Part shown: piece by piece, positions 32,544 through 40,914 of the stretch
How the letters are laid out: every line of letters begins with the position of its first letter
Numbering within the stretch: the stretch's first letter is position 1
Assembly: GCA_002501205.1 (NCBI GenBank)
Contig: DLRW01000080.1
Span: 1-43,017, forward strand
Reading direction: 5' to 3'
Length of the DNA: 43,017 bases
DNA from: Flavobacteriales bacterium UBA7878
Lineage (GTDB): Bacteria > Bacteroidota > Bacteroidia > Flavobacteriales > Schleiferiaceae
Position numbers and translations under genes: made by a program
The notes under the pieces: generated by a model
Database searches by the model: none
What the model was told of the DNA's origin: nothing
What the model saw: only the letters and a program-made list of their open reading frames with translations

Positions 32544-33176
32544 CTAAAGGCCTCTAATTCGATCTATGAGAGACAGGACGTCGGATTCGGAGTGTAAAAA
32601 ATCCTGCAAATCGGCATCAATTCTTAAAATATTACCGTCCCAAAAATTTTTTAAATAAACTCCGTAACGCTCGGTTAACTTTAAAAGGTAATCCTCTTTC
32701 AAATTTTGTTCATAGCTACGACCACGTTTCTTGATGTTTTGAATCAAATTCGGATTACTACGATGCAGGTAAATGATTAGATCCGGCTGACGGATTTTAT
32801 TAAAGGCCATTTGCCAAAACTCACGGTACAAGCGGAACTCAGCTTCATTGAGATTATTCTGAGCAAAAATCAAACTTTTAAAGGGTGCATAATCCGCTAT
32901 GATATATGGCTGAAACAAATCTCCACTGCTTGGCAATTCCGATAATTGATGATAGCGATCCGCCAAAAAAGCCATCTCTACCGAAAAGGCATAACGCTCT
33001 GGATCTTTATAAAACTTCTCCAAAAAAGGATTGTCTGCAAATTCTTCTAAAATGAGCCGCCCCTTCAACTGCTTGGCCAAAAGCTTGGCCAGCGTTGTTT
33101 TCCCGGCCCCAATATTGCCTTCTATGGCGATGTACTTAATATCCTTCAAGCTTCTTGATCTTTTGACGCTCCTCAT
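32544..33176 (-). CDS. Deoxynucleoside kinase (first of two)
   Basis: A 210-residue salvage kinase with P-loop EGNIGAGKTTLAK, then LEEFADNPFLEKFYKDPERYA, FLADRYHQL, and the lid region KKRGRSYEQN. In place of the usual Asp-Arg-Ser/Thr motif it has IIADYAPFKSLIFA, a variant I associate with one Bacteroidota subfamily. It phosphorylates a deoxynucleoside; specificity is unknown. The ATG at 33176 overlaps folK by 41 bases. A TTG at 33149 would leave a 14-base overlap and would start right at the kinase fold (LKDIKYIAIEGN). The second kinase at 40.3 kb shares only the general fold. Confidence 0.92.
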   Translation of the reverse strand: MRSVKRSRSLKDIKYIAIEGNIGAGKTTLAKLLAKQLKGRLILEEFADNPFLEKFYKDPERYAFSVEMAFLADRYHQLSELPSSGDLFQPYIIADYAPFKSLIFAQNNLNEAEFRLYREFWQMAFNKIRQPDLIIYLHRSNPNLIQNIKKRGRSYEQNLKEDYLLKLTERYGVYLKNFWDGNILRIDADLQDFLHSESDVLSLIDRIRGL

Positions 33177-33642
33177 CTAAGCGTTCTAAATAATTCTCAT
33201 AGGGAATATCAGTCCCCGGTTCCCTGCATTCGGGACTGAGCTCTAAAAGCGGCATTAAAGCAAATGCTCTTTGATTTAGGAACTTATGTGGTACCTGCAG
33301 GTCATCACTTTGATAAAGCTGCTTTCCAAACAATAAAATATCAATGTCTATCAAACGATCTTCATAGGCTGCACCCCCATTCCTCAATCGCCCCAAGTCC
33401 CTTTCCACATCAAGGATTACACCTAGCACCTCCTCGGGCGAAAGCCTGGTTTCAACCTCTAAAACCTGATTATAAAACCAATTTTCACTCTCCATTTTCC
33501 AGGGTGCTGTAATAAACAGCGATGATTTCCTACTAACTGTAATGGAAGGGTTCAGCAATTGGATTGCCTGAAGGAAGGTTTCCGGGGGATTCCCCAGATT
33601 CGCGCCTAAGAGCAGATAAACGCCGTGAACAACTTTCGACAA
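33136..33642 (-). CDS. folK: 2-amino-4-hydroxy-6-hydroxymethyldihydropteridine pyrophosphokinase
   Basis: A 168-residue HPPK that transfers pyrophosphate from ATP to the pterin in folate synthesis. The signature DRLIDIDILLFG (about 107-118) contains the magnesium-binding aspartates, and LLLGANLGNP, APWKMESENWFYNQV and VPHKFLNQRAFALMPL are all conserved. The start is TTG at 33642, with no ATG or GTG nearby. It overlaps the deoxynucleoside kinase gene, coupling folate and nucleotide salvage. It is divergent from sppA, with 51 bases between starts. Confidence 0.94.
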   Translation of the reverse strand: MSKVVHGVYLLLGANLGNPPETFLQAIQLLNPSITVSRKSSLFITAPWKMESENWFYNQVLEVETRLSPEEVLGVILDVERDLGRLRNGGAAYEDRLIDIDILLFGKQLYQSDDLQVPHKFLNQRAFALMPLLELSPECREPGTDIPYENYLERLDEERQKIKKLEGY

Positions 33643-33661
33643 ATCTCAGTATTACTTAATA

Positions 33662-33689
33662 TTGCTAATGCAACGCAAAACTAAATTTC
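33662..33689 (+). promoter_or_regulatory. Promoter of sppA (near-leaderless)
   Basis: TTG (33662-33664), a 17-base spacer, then TAAATTTC (33682-33689), one base off the consensus. The start point would fall at about the ATG (33694), so the mRNA may be leaderless. Confidence 0.5.
33676..33683 (-). promoter_or_regulatory. Promoter -7 element of folK
   Basis: On the minus strand TAGTTTTG matches TAnnTTTG exactly, about 34 bases before the TTG start of folK. It overlaps the -7 box of the divergent sppA promoter by two bases, so the two are probably mutually exclusive. Confidence 0.5.
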
Positions 33690-33693
33690 TAAA

Positions 33694-35457
33694 ATGAAAT
33701 CTTTCCTCAAAATGTTGGTGGCTTCCATCTTAGGTGGCGGCATTTTAATTTTTATCATTTTCATCTTCTTTGCTTCCCTGGCCTCTATTCAGAGCCCGGA
33801 GCTGGAAGTACTGGATAACACTGTTTTACGTATCAACATGAATACCCGATACGTAGAAAGAGCACAAAACAACCCCTTTGACAGCTTTGACCCCTTTTCT
33901 GGCGAATTGGAGTCGGCAGTAGGCCTTGACCATGTAATCGCTTCCCTAAAAGCAGCCAAAGACGATCCAAAAATCAAAGGAGTATTCCTGGATGGCGGAA
34001 TTCCCATGGCAGGAAGCGCTACCCTAAAAGATATCCGAGAAGCCATTCTGGATTTTAAAAGCAGTGGCAAATTCGTGTATGGCTATTCCGAAATTCTAAG
34101 CCAAAAGGGCTTGTATCTGGCTTCTGTTGCCGATAGCTTTATGGTAAATCCTGAAGGCATTATTGAATTCTCAGGAATGAGCGCAAATGTGACCTATTAC
34201 CGTCAAGCTTTGGATAACATCGGCGTTAAGCCCGTTGTGCTGCGTGCTACAGGAAACAAATTCAAATCAGCGGTAGAGCCTTTTCTTTCCGATTCTATGA
34301 GCACGGCGAACCGTTTGCAATTAACTGAATTGCTTGGCTCGATTTGGGGTCAATATTTATCTGAGATTTCAACCAGCACTGGTCTTTCGGTTGACGAACT
34401 CAATGCAATGGCCGACAATCTTCTTACCGACCCCAAGGCAGCGGCTGAAGCCGGCTTAATCCAGGGTCTGGCTTATCAAGATCAAGTAGACGAAATGCTA
34501 AGCAAGGCCGTAGAAGTAGACAAAATCTCATCGGTTAATTTCATCAAACCTTCCAAGTATGCCAGTAAATTAGACTTGAATGGCAATTCCGGCTACAATG
34601 AAAACCGTGTTGCAGTAATTGTTGCTCAAGGTGAAATTCAAAGTGGTGAAGGTGATGAGTATACCATCGGCTCAGAACGGATCGCCCGCGCCATTCGTAA
34701 AGCACGCGAAAGCGACAAGGTAAAAGCTATCGTTCTGCGGGTAAACAGTCCTGGAGGTAGTGCTTTGGCTTCTGAAATTATTTGGCGTGAAATGGACTTA
34801 GCCCGTCAAGTTAAGCCCGTAATTGCTTCTATGGGGGATGTGGCTGCCAGTGGTGGATACTATATCGCTTGCTATGCCGACACCATTTTAGCCGAAGAAA
34901 ACACGGTAACCGGAAGTATTGGCGCCTTTGGCCTTTTCTTTACTGCTGAAGAATTACTGCATGATAAATTGGGCATCAATATCGAAACCGTTGCCACCAA
35001 TAAACACTCCGACTTAGGGGTTATGGATCGTGATCTCACTGCCTCTGAAAAACGCATTCTAATTGCTCAGGTTGATCAAATTTATGGCACCTTTAAAGAA
35101 AGAGTTGCCACAGGTCGCGGCATGGATATCAGCTATGTAGACAGCATCGGCCAGGGACGCGTGTACTCTGGACAACAAGCTCTAAACTTAGGTTTGGTAG
35201 ACATGATGGGCGGTTTAGATGAGGCCATAGCCTTAGCGGCGGAAAAAGCCGGAATCTCTGCCGACTACGGAGTTATTAGCTATCCGGAATTAGAGGATCC
35301 TTTACAAGCCTTCTTAAAAGAATTGAACCAGGGATTTGGATCCGCTCAAATCAAAAAGGAACTAGGTCAATATGCCTACTACCTCGATTTGATTCAAAAC
35401 GCTGAAAAACGCCAGGGCTTCCAAACTCGACTAGAGTTCGACTTGCAAATTGATTAA
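33694..35457 (+). CDS. sppA: Signal peptide peptidase SppA, 67K type
   Basis: A 587-residue membrane-bound serine protease that degrades cleaved signal peptides. A single N-terminal membrane anchor (about 9-31) is followed by two tandem SppA domains. The catalytic dyad is split between them as in E. coli: Lys191 in NKFKSAVEPFLSD and Ser386 in MGDVAASGGYY. The supporting motif VNSPGGSALASE is present. The length matches the long bacterial form. It is first in an operon of three genes with overlaps of 1 and 7 bases. Confidence 0.95.
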   Translation: MKSFLKMLVASILGGGILIFIIFIFFASLASIQSPELEVLDNTVLRINMNTRYVERAQNNPFDSFDPFSGELESAVGLDHVIASLKAAKDDPKIKGVFLDGGIPMAGSATLKDIREAILDFKSSGKFVYGYSEILSQKGLYLASVADSFMVNPEGIIEFSGMSANVTYYRQALDNIGVKPVVLRATGNKFKSAVEPFLSDSMSTANRLQLTELLGSIWGQYLSEISTSTGLSVDELNAMADNLLTDPKAAAEAGLIQGLAYQDQVDEMLSKAVEVDKISSVNFIKPSKYASKLDLNGNSGYNENRVAVIVAQGEIQSGEGDEYTIGSERIARAIRKARESDKVKAIVLRVNSPGGSALASEIIWREMDLARQVKPVIASMGDVAASGGYYIACYADTILAEENTVTGSIGAFGLFFTAEELLHDKLGINIETVATNKHSDLGVMDRDLTASEKRILIAQVDQIYGTFKERVATGRGMDISYVDSIGQGRVYSGQQALNLGLVDMMGGLDEAIALAAEKAGISADYGVISYPELEDPLQAFLKELNQGFGSAQIKKELGQYAYYLDLIQNAEKRQGFQTRLEFDLQID

Positions 35458-36152
35458 TGAGCGAAACACTCAATCATAAACAACATAAGCACGCCGGGAT
35501 CATCTTCGTGGTCCTGGCGGCTTTGTTTATTGCCGCCCTGATTACTTGCAATCTGGTGGCCAACAAATTTGTGGAGGTGGATTTAGGCTTCAAAACCTTT
35601 ATTGTTTCTGCCGGGGTAATCCCATACCCTCTCACCTTTTTAATTACCGATATTCTCAGTGAGATTTACGGTCGCCGTAATACGGGCTTAGTAGTATTGA
35701 GCGGTTTTTTCGCTTCCCTTCTGGTTCTATTGATCCTTTACCTTGGGCATATCTTTCCTGCCATAGAAGGCTCTCCGGTAAGCAATGAATACTTCGATAC
35801 CGTATTTCAAAACTCCTGGCGGGTTATCGCCTCCAGCATGATTGCCTACTTGGTAGCCCAATTTGTGGATGTGCGAATCTTCCATCTCATCAAACAAAAG
35901 ACCAAGGGCAATCACCTTTGGTTGCGGAACAACTTTTCGACGATGTTCTCGCAATTAGTAGACACCGTTTTGGTGATCACTGTCATTTTCTGGGGACTGA
36001 AAAGCTTTGACGACATGTTACCCTTAATTGGGGATGGTTGGTTATTCAAAGTTCTCTTTGCGGCCGCAGACACTATAATCATTTATCCCCTGGTTCTTTG
36101 GATTCGCGCCCATTTTAAACTGAAGCGCGGTGAAGAAATCGCACTATGGTAG
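35457..36152 (+). CDS. YhhQ/VUT-family queuosine precursor transporter
   Basis: A 231-residue protein with six hydrophobic helices. Family segments are ITCNLVANKFVEVDLGF, PYPLTFLITDILSEIYGRR and FSTMFSQLVDTVLVITVIFW. The family imports 7-deazaguanine queuosine precursors across the inner membrane. The ATG shares one base with the stop of sppA (TAATG), so it is coupled and has no room for a preQ1 riboswitch of its own. It overlaps the next gene by seven bases. Confidence 0.92.
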   Translation: MSETLNHKQHKHAGIIFVVLAALFIAALITCNLVANKFVEVDLGFKTFIVSAGVIPYPLTFLITDILSEIYGRRNTGLVVLSGFFASLLVLLILYLGHIFPAIEGSPVSNEYFDTVFQNSWRVIASSMIAYLVAQFVDVRIFHLIKQKTKGNHLWLRNNFSTMFSQLVDTVLVITVIFWGLKSFDDMLPLIGDGWLFKVLFAAADTIIIYPLVLWIRAHFKLKRGEEIALW

Positions 36153-37090
36153 GCAAGGCATTTTTCTGGTCTTTAAAGGTCTTGCTTCTGAGCCTGGCTT
36201 TTTACTTTTTGTATTTAAAACTCGATTCCATTGAACTCGACAACCTACAATGGGCCTGGACTAATCACAGCCTCTACTACCTTTTCGGCTTCCTGCTTTT
36301 GTGGTTTTTAAACCTGCTCTTTGATGCGCAGGCCTGGAGTATCGTTCAAAGTATTCTACATCCCATTAGCCTCAAAACAGCCCTGGTGCATAATTTAAAA
36401 TGCTACGGCTTGGCATTTATCTCACCTATGAACAGTGGCGAAATTGCCGGGCGCTACCTTATTCAAGAAAAACCTTACGATCGTAAGAAAGCCTTATTTC
36501 TCACCTTTTGGACTCATGCCCCTAAGCTCTTTTCCAAGGCCATCGTGAGTTTTATGATTTTGGCCTTTATGCTACCCAATCAAGGATTGAGAATCCAATA
36601 CAGCCTTATGGCCCTGTTGGCAATTCTCATCAGCTTGGTCTTATATCTGCGCCTGGAAAGGGTGATTAGTCTTTTGCATGAAAAGGAATTATGGAATCGT
36701 CCCTTAAAGGACTACCTCATTAAAGGCAAACCTACTATTCAGCAGAAGCTGAGCGTTTTAGCTATTAATGCCCTGCGCTTTCTGCTATTCTCCTCCCAAA
36801 TGGCTCTGGTATTATTGGCCTTCAAGCCGGAGCTGCTTACCTGGCAATTGTATTGGTCCATACCCCTATACTATTTCATCTCGGCTTTAATCCCTAGTTA
36901 TACGGGAATCGATTTCATCATTAAAGGCACCTTAGCCTTATATTTCTTCGATGTATTTGAGACCGACGCCCTAAGCTTTACTCTGGCCAGCACCGCAGTA
37001 TGGTTTTTCAATTGGGCCATTCCGGCCATTGTTGGTTTAAGCAGCCTTAAAAAAGTTGAGATCGATCGTCTAAAGCGAAAGAGAGCTTAA
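36146..37090 (+). CDS. Flippase-like integral membrane protein (LPG-synthase TM / UPF0104 type)
   Basis: A 314-residue protein with about seven or eight transmembrane segments. The conserved segment FISPMNSGEIAGRYLIQ fits the lysylphosphatidylglycerol-synthase transmembrane domain family, in which Gly/Glu-rich motifs at this place are common. It lacks the catalytic soluble domain of MprF, so a lipid or glycolipid translocation role is inference. Its start overlaps the YhhQ-type gene by seven bases, and its 3' end overlaps the convergent DUF2797 gene by 44 bases. Confidence 0.75.
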   Translation: MVGKAFFWSLKVLLLSLAFYFLYLKLDSIELDNLQWAWTNHSLYYLFGFLLLWFLNLLFDAQAWSIVQSILHPISLKTALVHNLKCYGLAFISPMNSGEIAGRYLIQEKPYDRKKALFLTFWTHAPKLFSKAIVSFMILAFMLPNQGLRIQYSLMALLAILISLVLYLRLERVISLLHEKELWNRPLKDYLIKGKPTIQQKLSVLAINALRFLLFSSQMALVLLAFKPELLTWQLYWSIPLYYFISALIPSYTGIDFIIKGTLALYFFDVFETDALSFTLASTAVWFFNWAIPAIVGLSSLKKVEIDRLKRKRA

Positions 37091-37877
37091 CGCGATAGCC
37101 CGTATTGGCTCGCACATTTAAAACCCGTCCCCCTTCAAAAATGAGGTACTGCCCACGAATGCCTTTGAGCACTGCTTCAATTTGCGGCTCCTTATCCAGA
37201 TTTATGGATTTCACCTTTGTAGGATACTCCAGCACTGGGTAATCGATCTTCCAAAGCTGATCATCATTCGAATAGAATTGGGCTAAATCGCCTTCCAAAT
37301 TTGATTTTAAGTTTTGCTTTTGCTCAAGCAAGTCGAATTCCGGAATCTCATTTTTGAGCATTCGCTGCCAGGGAGTTTTATCCCCTAAATGCGATTTCAT
37401 AGCTACTTCAATTTGCCCGGCCTGATAGCGGTTTTCAGTCTCAGCAAAAACGATGGCCTCCGAAGCCCCTTGATCAATCCAACGGGTAGGTCTTTGCCCC
37501 ATGCGAGTAACCCCAACCTTAATATCACCACTATTGGCCAAGTACACCAAATGGGGCTGTAATTGATAGGATTTTTCAAATTCCAAATCACGATCTTCAA
37601 TACCTTCATGGGCACGACTCAACTCTGGTCGAATAATGCTTTCGCCCGCCTGTGGCGCGGTAAAGAAACAATTCTGACAAAATCCCATTCGGTATAATTG
37701 CTCAAAGCGATTCCCACAATTGGCGCAATACTTCTCATTCACGAATTCTATCGTAATTTGCTGCCCAAGGAGGCGTTGTAACTGAATGAAATCCTGATCG
37801 GCCTTTAAGATGTAAGTGGCTTGCCCTTCATCATTTAGCCAGGCCGGCATTTTTTCCAGAGTTAGCGTTAATTCCAT
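37047..37877 (-). CDS. DUF2797 zinc-finger-containing protein
   Basis: A 276-residue protein from the ATG at 37877; a TTG at 37907 would add 10 residues that are less likely. Near residue 50 are paired cysteines (CANCGNRF ... CQNCFF), a probable zinc ribbon, followed by the family-typical HLVYLANSGDIKVGVTR and RWIDQGA segments. That middle part resembles GIY-YIG-like folds in some descriptions of the family, but this is from memory. Function is not established. It is convergent with the membrane protein gene (44-base 3' overlap) and divergent from the GH3 gene. Confidence 0.83.
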   Translation of the reverse strand: MELTLTLEKMPAWLNDEGQATYILKADQDFIQLQRLLGQQITIEFVNEKYCANCGNRFEQLYRMGFCQNCFFTAPQAGESIIRPELSRAHEGIEDRDLEFEKSYQLQPHLVYLANSGDIKVGVTRMGQRPTRWIDQGASEAIVFAETENRYQAGQIEVAMKSHLGDKTPWQRMLKNEIPEFDLLEQKQNLKSNLEGDLAQFYSNDDQLWKIDYPVLEYPTKVKSINLDKEPQIEAVLKGIRGQYLIFEGGRVLNVRANTGYRVKLSFALDDRSQLF

Positions 37878-37910
37878 AGCTGTAAATCTAGTACAAAACA
37901 ACCGCAACCC

Positions 37911-39425
37911 ATGAAGCTCGATCTGGTAAATTCCTTCTTAAGCTGGCGCATGAAAAAACGCTATCATCAGTTGGAGTTATTCATGAAATACCCACATGAA
38001 GTGCAGGCCGAGGTGCTGCAAAATCTATTGGGTACCGCTGCGCAAACCGAATGGGGGAAGCGCTATGATTTTAAATCCATCGGCAGCAATGAAGAGTTTC
38101 GAGATCGCATTCCGCTGCATCGCTATGAAGATATTGAACCGGAGGTGCAACGTATTCGCGAAGGAGCCAATAATGTAATGTGGCCCGGAGATATTCGCTG
38201 GTTCGCTAAATCAAGCGGCACCACCAATGCGAAAAGCAAATTCCTACCCGTAAGCAATGAGCATATCGAAGATTGCCACTTTAAAGGAGGCAAAGATCTA
38301 CTTAGTATTTATTGCAACCTCTATCCGGAAACCACCATTTTTAGCGGCATGAACCTGCGATTGGGCGGTAGCACCTTTGTGGATAATGAAGAGATCAACT
38401 CCTATTACGGAGATGTATCGGCCATCATTATCGAAAACCTCCCTTTCTGGGTGGAAATGCGCAGTACGCCCAGCAATAAAATTTCCTTAATGCAGGAGTG
38501 GGAAGCCAAAATCGAGGCCATGTCTACCACCTCCATGCGCGAAGATGTGACCTCATTGGCTGGCGTTCCCTCCTGGATGATGGTACTATTAGAACGGGTG
38601 CTCGACATTAGTGGTAAAAAGCACATCATCGATGTATGGCCCAACCTCGAACTCTATATGCACGGAGGTGTAAGCTTCGCCCCCTACTGCAGTCAGTTTA
38701 AAGAATTGATTGGCAAAGACATCAACTACCTCGAAACCTATAATGCCTCCGAAGGATTCTTTGGCATTCAGGATCAGAAGGAAAGTGAGGATATGCTCCT
38801 GATGTTAGACTATGGCATCTATTATGAGTTCATCCCCATGGATCAATTTGATGGCACCAATTCCAATACCATTGGCCTGGAAGAGGTAAAGCTCAACACC
38901 AATTATGCAGTGGTAATATCCACCAATGCCGGCTTATGGCGCTATCTGATTGGAGATACCATCCGCTTTAGCTCCATCAGTCCCTATCGATTCCGCATTA
39001 GTGGCAGAACCAAGCATTTCATCAATGTATTTGGAGAAGAACTCATTATTGAAAATGCCGAATCTGCCCTTACCGCCACTTGCAATGAATTAGGAGCACG
39101 CATTCATGAATACACCGCCGCCCCTATCTTTATGCAGCGTAAAGAAAGCGGCGCCCATCAATGGCTAATAGAGTTTGATCAAGAACCCAAGAACCTGGAA
39201 GAATTCGCACAATTGCTGGATCAAAAGCTCTGTGGCCTCAACAGCGACTATGAAGCTAAAAGACATAAGGGCATGGCTCTAAAACCCCTGGAAGTTATCG
39301 CTGCCCGCAAGGGTCTGTTTTACGATTGGCTCAAGCAAAAAGGCAAATTGGGCGGACAAAACAAAGTGCCCCGGCTCAGCAATAGTCGCGAGCATATCGA
39401 AGAACTTTTAGCCCTACAAACATGA
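37911..39425 (+). CDS. GH3-family acyl-adenylate synthetase-like protein
   Basis: A 504-residue protein of the GH3 auxin-responsive promoter family within the ANL adenylate-forming group. The phosphate-binding motif FAKSSGTTNAKSKFLPVS is at about 100-117, and the adenylate site segments YNASEGFFGIQD and LWRYLIGDTIRF are present. The C-terminal cap ends with KLGGQNKVPRLSN. Plant members join amino acids to hormones; the bacterial substrate is unknown. It is well conserved in Bacteroidota. Its stop overlaps the start of the following secreted protein by four bases (ATGA). Confidence 0.9.
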   Translation: MKLDLVNSFLSWRMKKRYHQLELFMKYPHEVQAEVLQNLLGTAAQTEWGKRYDFKSIGSNEEFRDRIPLHRYEDIEPEVQRIREGANNVMWPGDIRWFAKSSGTTNAKSKFLPVSNEHIEDCHFKGGKDLLSIYCNLYPETTIFSGMNLRLGGSTFVDNEEINSYYGDVSAIIIENLPFWVEMRSTPSNKISLMQEWEAKIEAMSTTSMREDVTSLAGVPSWMMVLLERVLDISGKKHIIDVWPNLELYMHGGVSFAPYCSQFKELIGKDINYLETYNASEGFFGIQDQKESEDMLLMLDYGIYYEFIPMDQFDGTNSNTIGLEEVKLNTNYAVVISTNAGLWRYLIGDTIRFSSISPYRFRISGRTKHFINVFGEELIIENAESALTATCNELGARIHEYTAAPIFMQRKESGAHQWLIEFDQEPKNLEEFAQLLDQKLCGLNSDYEAKRHKGMALKPLEVIAARKGLFYDWLKQKGKLGGQNKVPRLSNSREHIEELLALQT

Positions 39426-40258
39426 AAGCTATCCTCTACATTTTAAGTATCCTGCTGTGCTTAAACTTAGAGGGCCAGGAATTAGAAAGGCTGAATAGCA
39501 TCCCGCTTAAAGCTCAAGCCGATTTCATTCAGGTAGACCAATTCGGAAGCATCTATTTGGTACTGGATAATGAACTGCGTAAGCTCAATAATAAGGGAGA
39601 GTACCAAGCCAGCTATAGCGACCCCCTGCAAGGGAGCATATCCGATGTAGACCTGCTCAATCCCATGAACCCTATTGTTTATTTCCAAAATTCGAATGAG
39701 CTGCGGATTCTGGATAACCGTCTTAATCAAAGTCGGGAGCTAAATCTGGCTTATACCTTTAACGATCCCAGCAGCATTGCCGCAGCGGCAGAGAATAGCA
39801 TTTGGCTCTACGATCAAAACGCCGATCAAATGATCCGCTATTCCTTTGTGGAGAATCGTATCCTGAATCGCAGTCCAATTATTAGTCAAATATTGAATGA
39901 CGATCAAGCCGAAGTACTCAGCTTCAAGGCGGGATTTGATCAATTGGTGGTCCACATCAAACAAGCGGAAAAAGAATCTTTCCTGCTCTTCGACGCCCAA
40001 GGTTCCTACCAAAAACAGCTTTCCCCTGGCTCCGGTATAAGCTCCTACTTCTACTTCAACCAAAAGCTTAGCGTATTACTGAGCAATGGCCTTTTAAGCA
40101 TATACAATCTAAACCTTCAAAATCACTGGGATATGATTTGCCCGGTCGAATCAGCCCGCCAGGTATTTTACTTTCATCCCCAATTGTATTTATACGATGG
40201 TGACAAGCTCCATCAATACCGTGTCCAAAGCCCAACTAAAAGCCCGAACAAGCCCTAA
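39422..40258 (+). CDS. Secreted beta-propeller-like protein
   Basis: A 278-residue protein with a signal peptide (MKAILYILSILLCLNLEGQ) and repeated short strands spaced like propeller blades, for example DFIQVDQFGSIYLVLDNELR, YFQNSNELRILDNRLNQ and NSIWLYDQNADQMIRY. No catalytic residues are recognisable. The ATGA overlap with the GH3 gene couples their translation, although one product is cytoplasmic and the other exported. The combination with GH3 and a deoxynucleoside kinase downstream may be conserved in relatives, but I cannot check that here. Confidence 0.75.
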   Translation: MKAILYILSILLCLNLEGQELERLNSIPLKAQADFIQVDQFGSIYLVLDNELRKLNNKGEYQASYSDPLQGSISDVDLLNPMNPIVYFQNSNELRILDNRLNQSRELNLAYTFNDPSSIAAAAENSIWLYDQNADQMIRYSFVENRILNRSPIISQILNDDQAEVLSFKAGFDQLVVHIKQAEKESFLLFDAQGSYQKQLSPGSGISSYFYFNQKLSVLLSNGLLSIYNLNLQNHWDMICPVESARQVFYFHPQLYLYDGDKLHQYRVQSPTKSPNKP

Positions 40259-40265
40259 AATATTT

Positions 40266-40273
40266 TAGATTTG
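40266..40273 (+). promoter_or_regulatory. Possible -7 promoter element for the second kinase
   Basis: TAGATTTG matches TAnnTTTG exactly, 19 bases before the ATG at 40293. No TTG lies at the ideal upstream distance. Confidence 0.4.
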
Positions 40274-40292
40274 TGGGCTAAAATTAGCAATC

Positions 40293-40907
40293 ATGCATAT
40301 TGCCGTTTCCGGAAACATCGGATCAGGAAAAACTACCTTAACCCGTTTGCTAGCCAAACACTACAAATGGACACCCCATTTCGAAGATGTGGAGGACAAC
40401 CCTTACCTGGACGATTTTTACCGCGAAATGCAACGCTGGTCCTTTAACCTGCAGATTTACTTCTTAAACAGTCGCTTTCGACAGGTGAAGGAAATTCGCG
40501 AGGGTGGTCAGGATATTATTCAGGATCGGACTATCTACGAAGATGCCCACATCTTTGCTCCCAACCTGCACGCCATGGGTTTAATGCCCAGCCGCGACTT
40601 TGAAAATTACATCTCGCTTTTCGAATTAATGGAGTCTTTCGTGGAGCCACCCGATTTGCTCATTTACCTCCGTGCCTCCATCCCTACTCTGGTAGATCAA
40701 ATTCAGAAACGCGGTCGCGATTACGAGAACAATATCCGCATCGACTACCTCAACCGACTCAATGAGCGTTATGAGGCTTGGATTTCGGGCTACGATAAAG
40801 GCAAATTACTGATCATCAATGTAGATGAAAACAAGTTTGCCAACAATCCAGAAGATTTAGGAAGCATCATCAATAATATCGACGCCGAACTCAACGGTTT
40901 ATTTTAA
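40293..40907 (+). CDS. Deoxynucleoside kinase (second of two)
   Basis: A 204-residue kinase with P-loop SGNIGSGKTTLTR (residues 5-17), substrate motif FEDVEDNPYLDDFYRE, the canonical QDRTIYEDA motif and lid QKRGRDYENN. All motifs of the deoxyadenosine/deoxyguanosine/deoxycytidine kinase family are present. The base specificity is not readable with confidence. It differs from the first kinase in keeping the Asp-Arg-Thr motif, so the two probably have different substrates. It follows the propeller-like protein gene after 34 bases. Confidence 0.94.
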   Translation: MHIAVSGNIGSGKTTLTRLLAKHYKWTPHFEDVEDNPYLDDFYREMQRWSFNLQIYFLNSRFRQVKEIREGGQDIIQDRTIYEDAHIFAPNLHAMGLMPSRDFENYISLFELMESFVEPPDLLIYLRASIPTLVDQIQKRGRDYENNIRIDYLNRLNERYEAWISGYDKGKLLIINVDENKFANNPEDLGSIINNIDAELNGLF

Positions 40908-40914
40908 TGAAGCT

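Noticed and set aside
35440..35470. preQ1 riboswitch before the YhhQ-type transporter
   Set aside because: The start codon overlaps the sppA stop, leaving no leader for an aptamer, and no such fold is visible.
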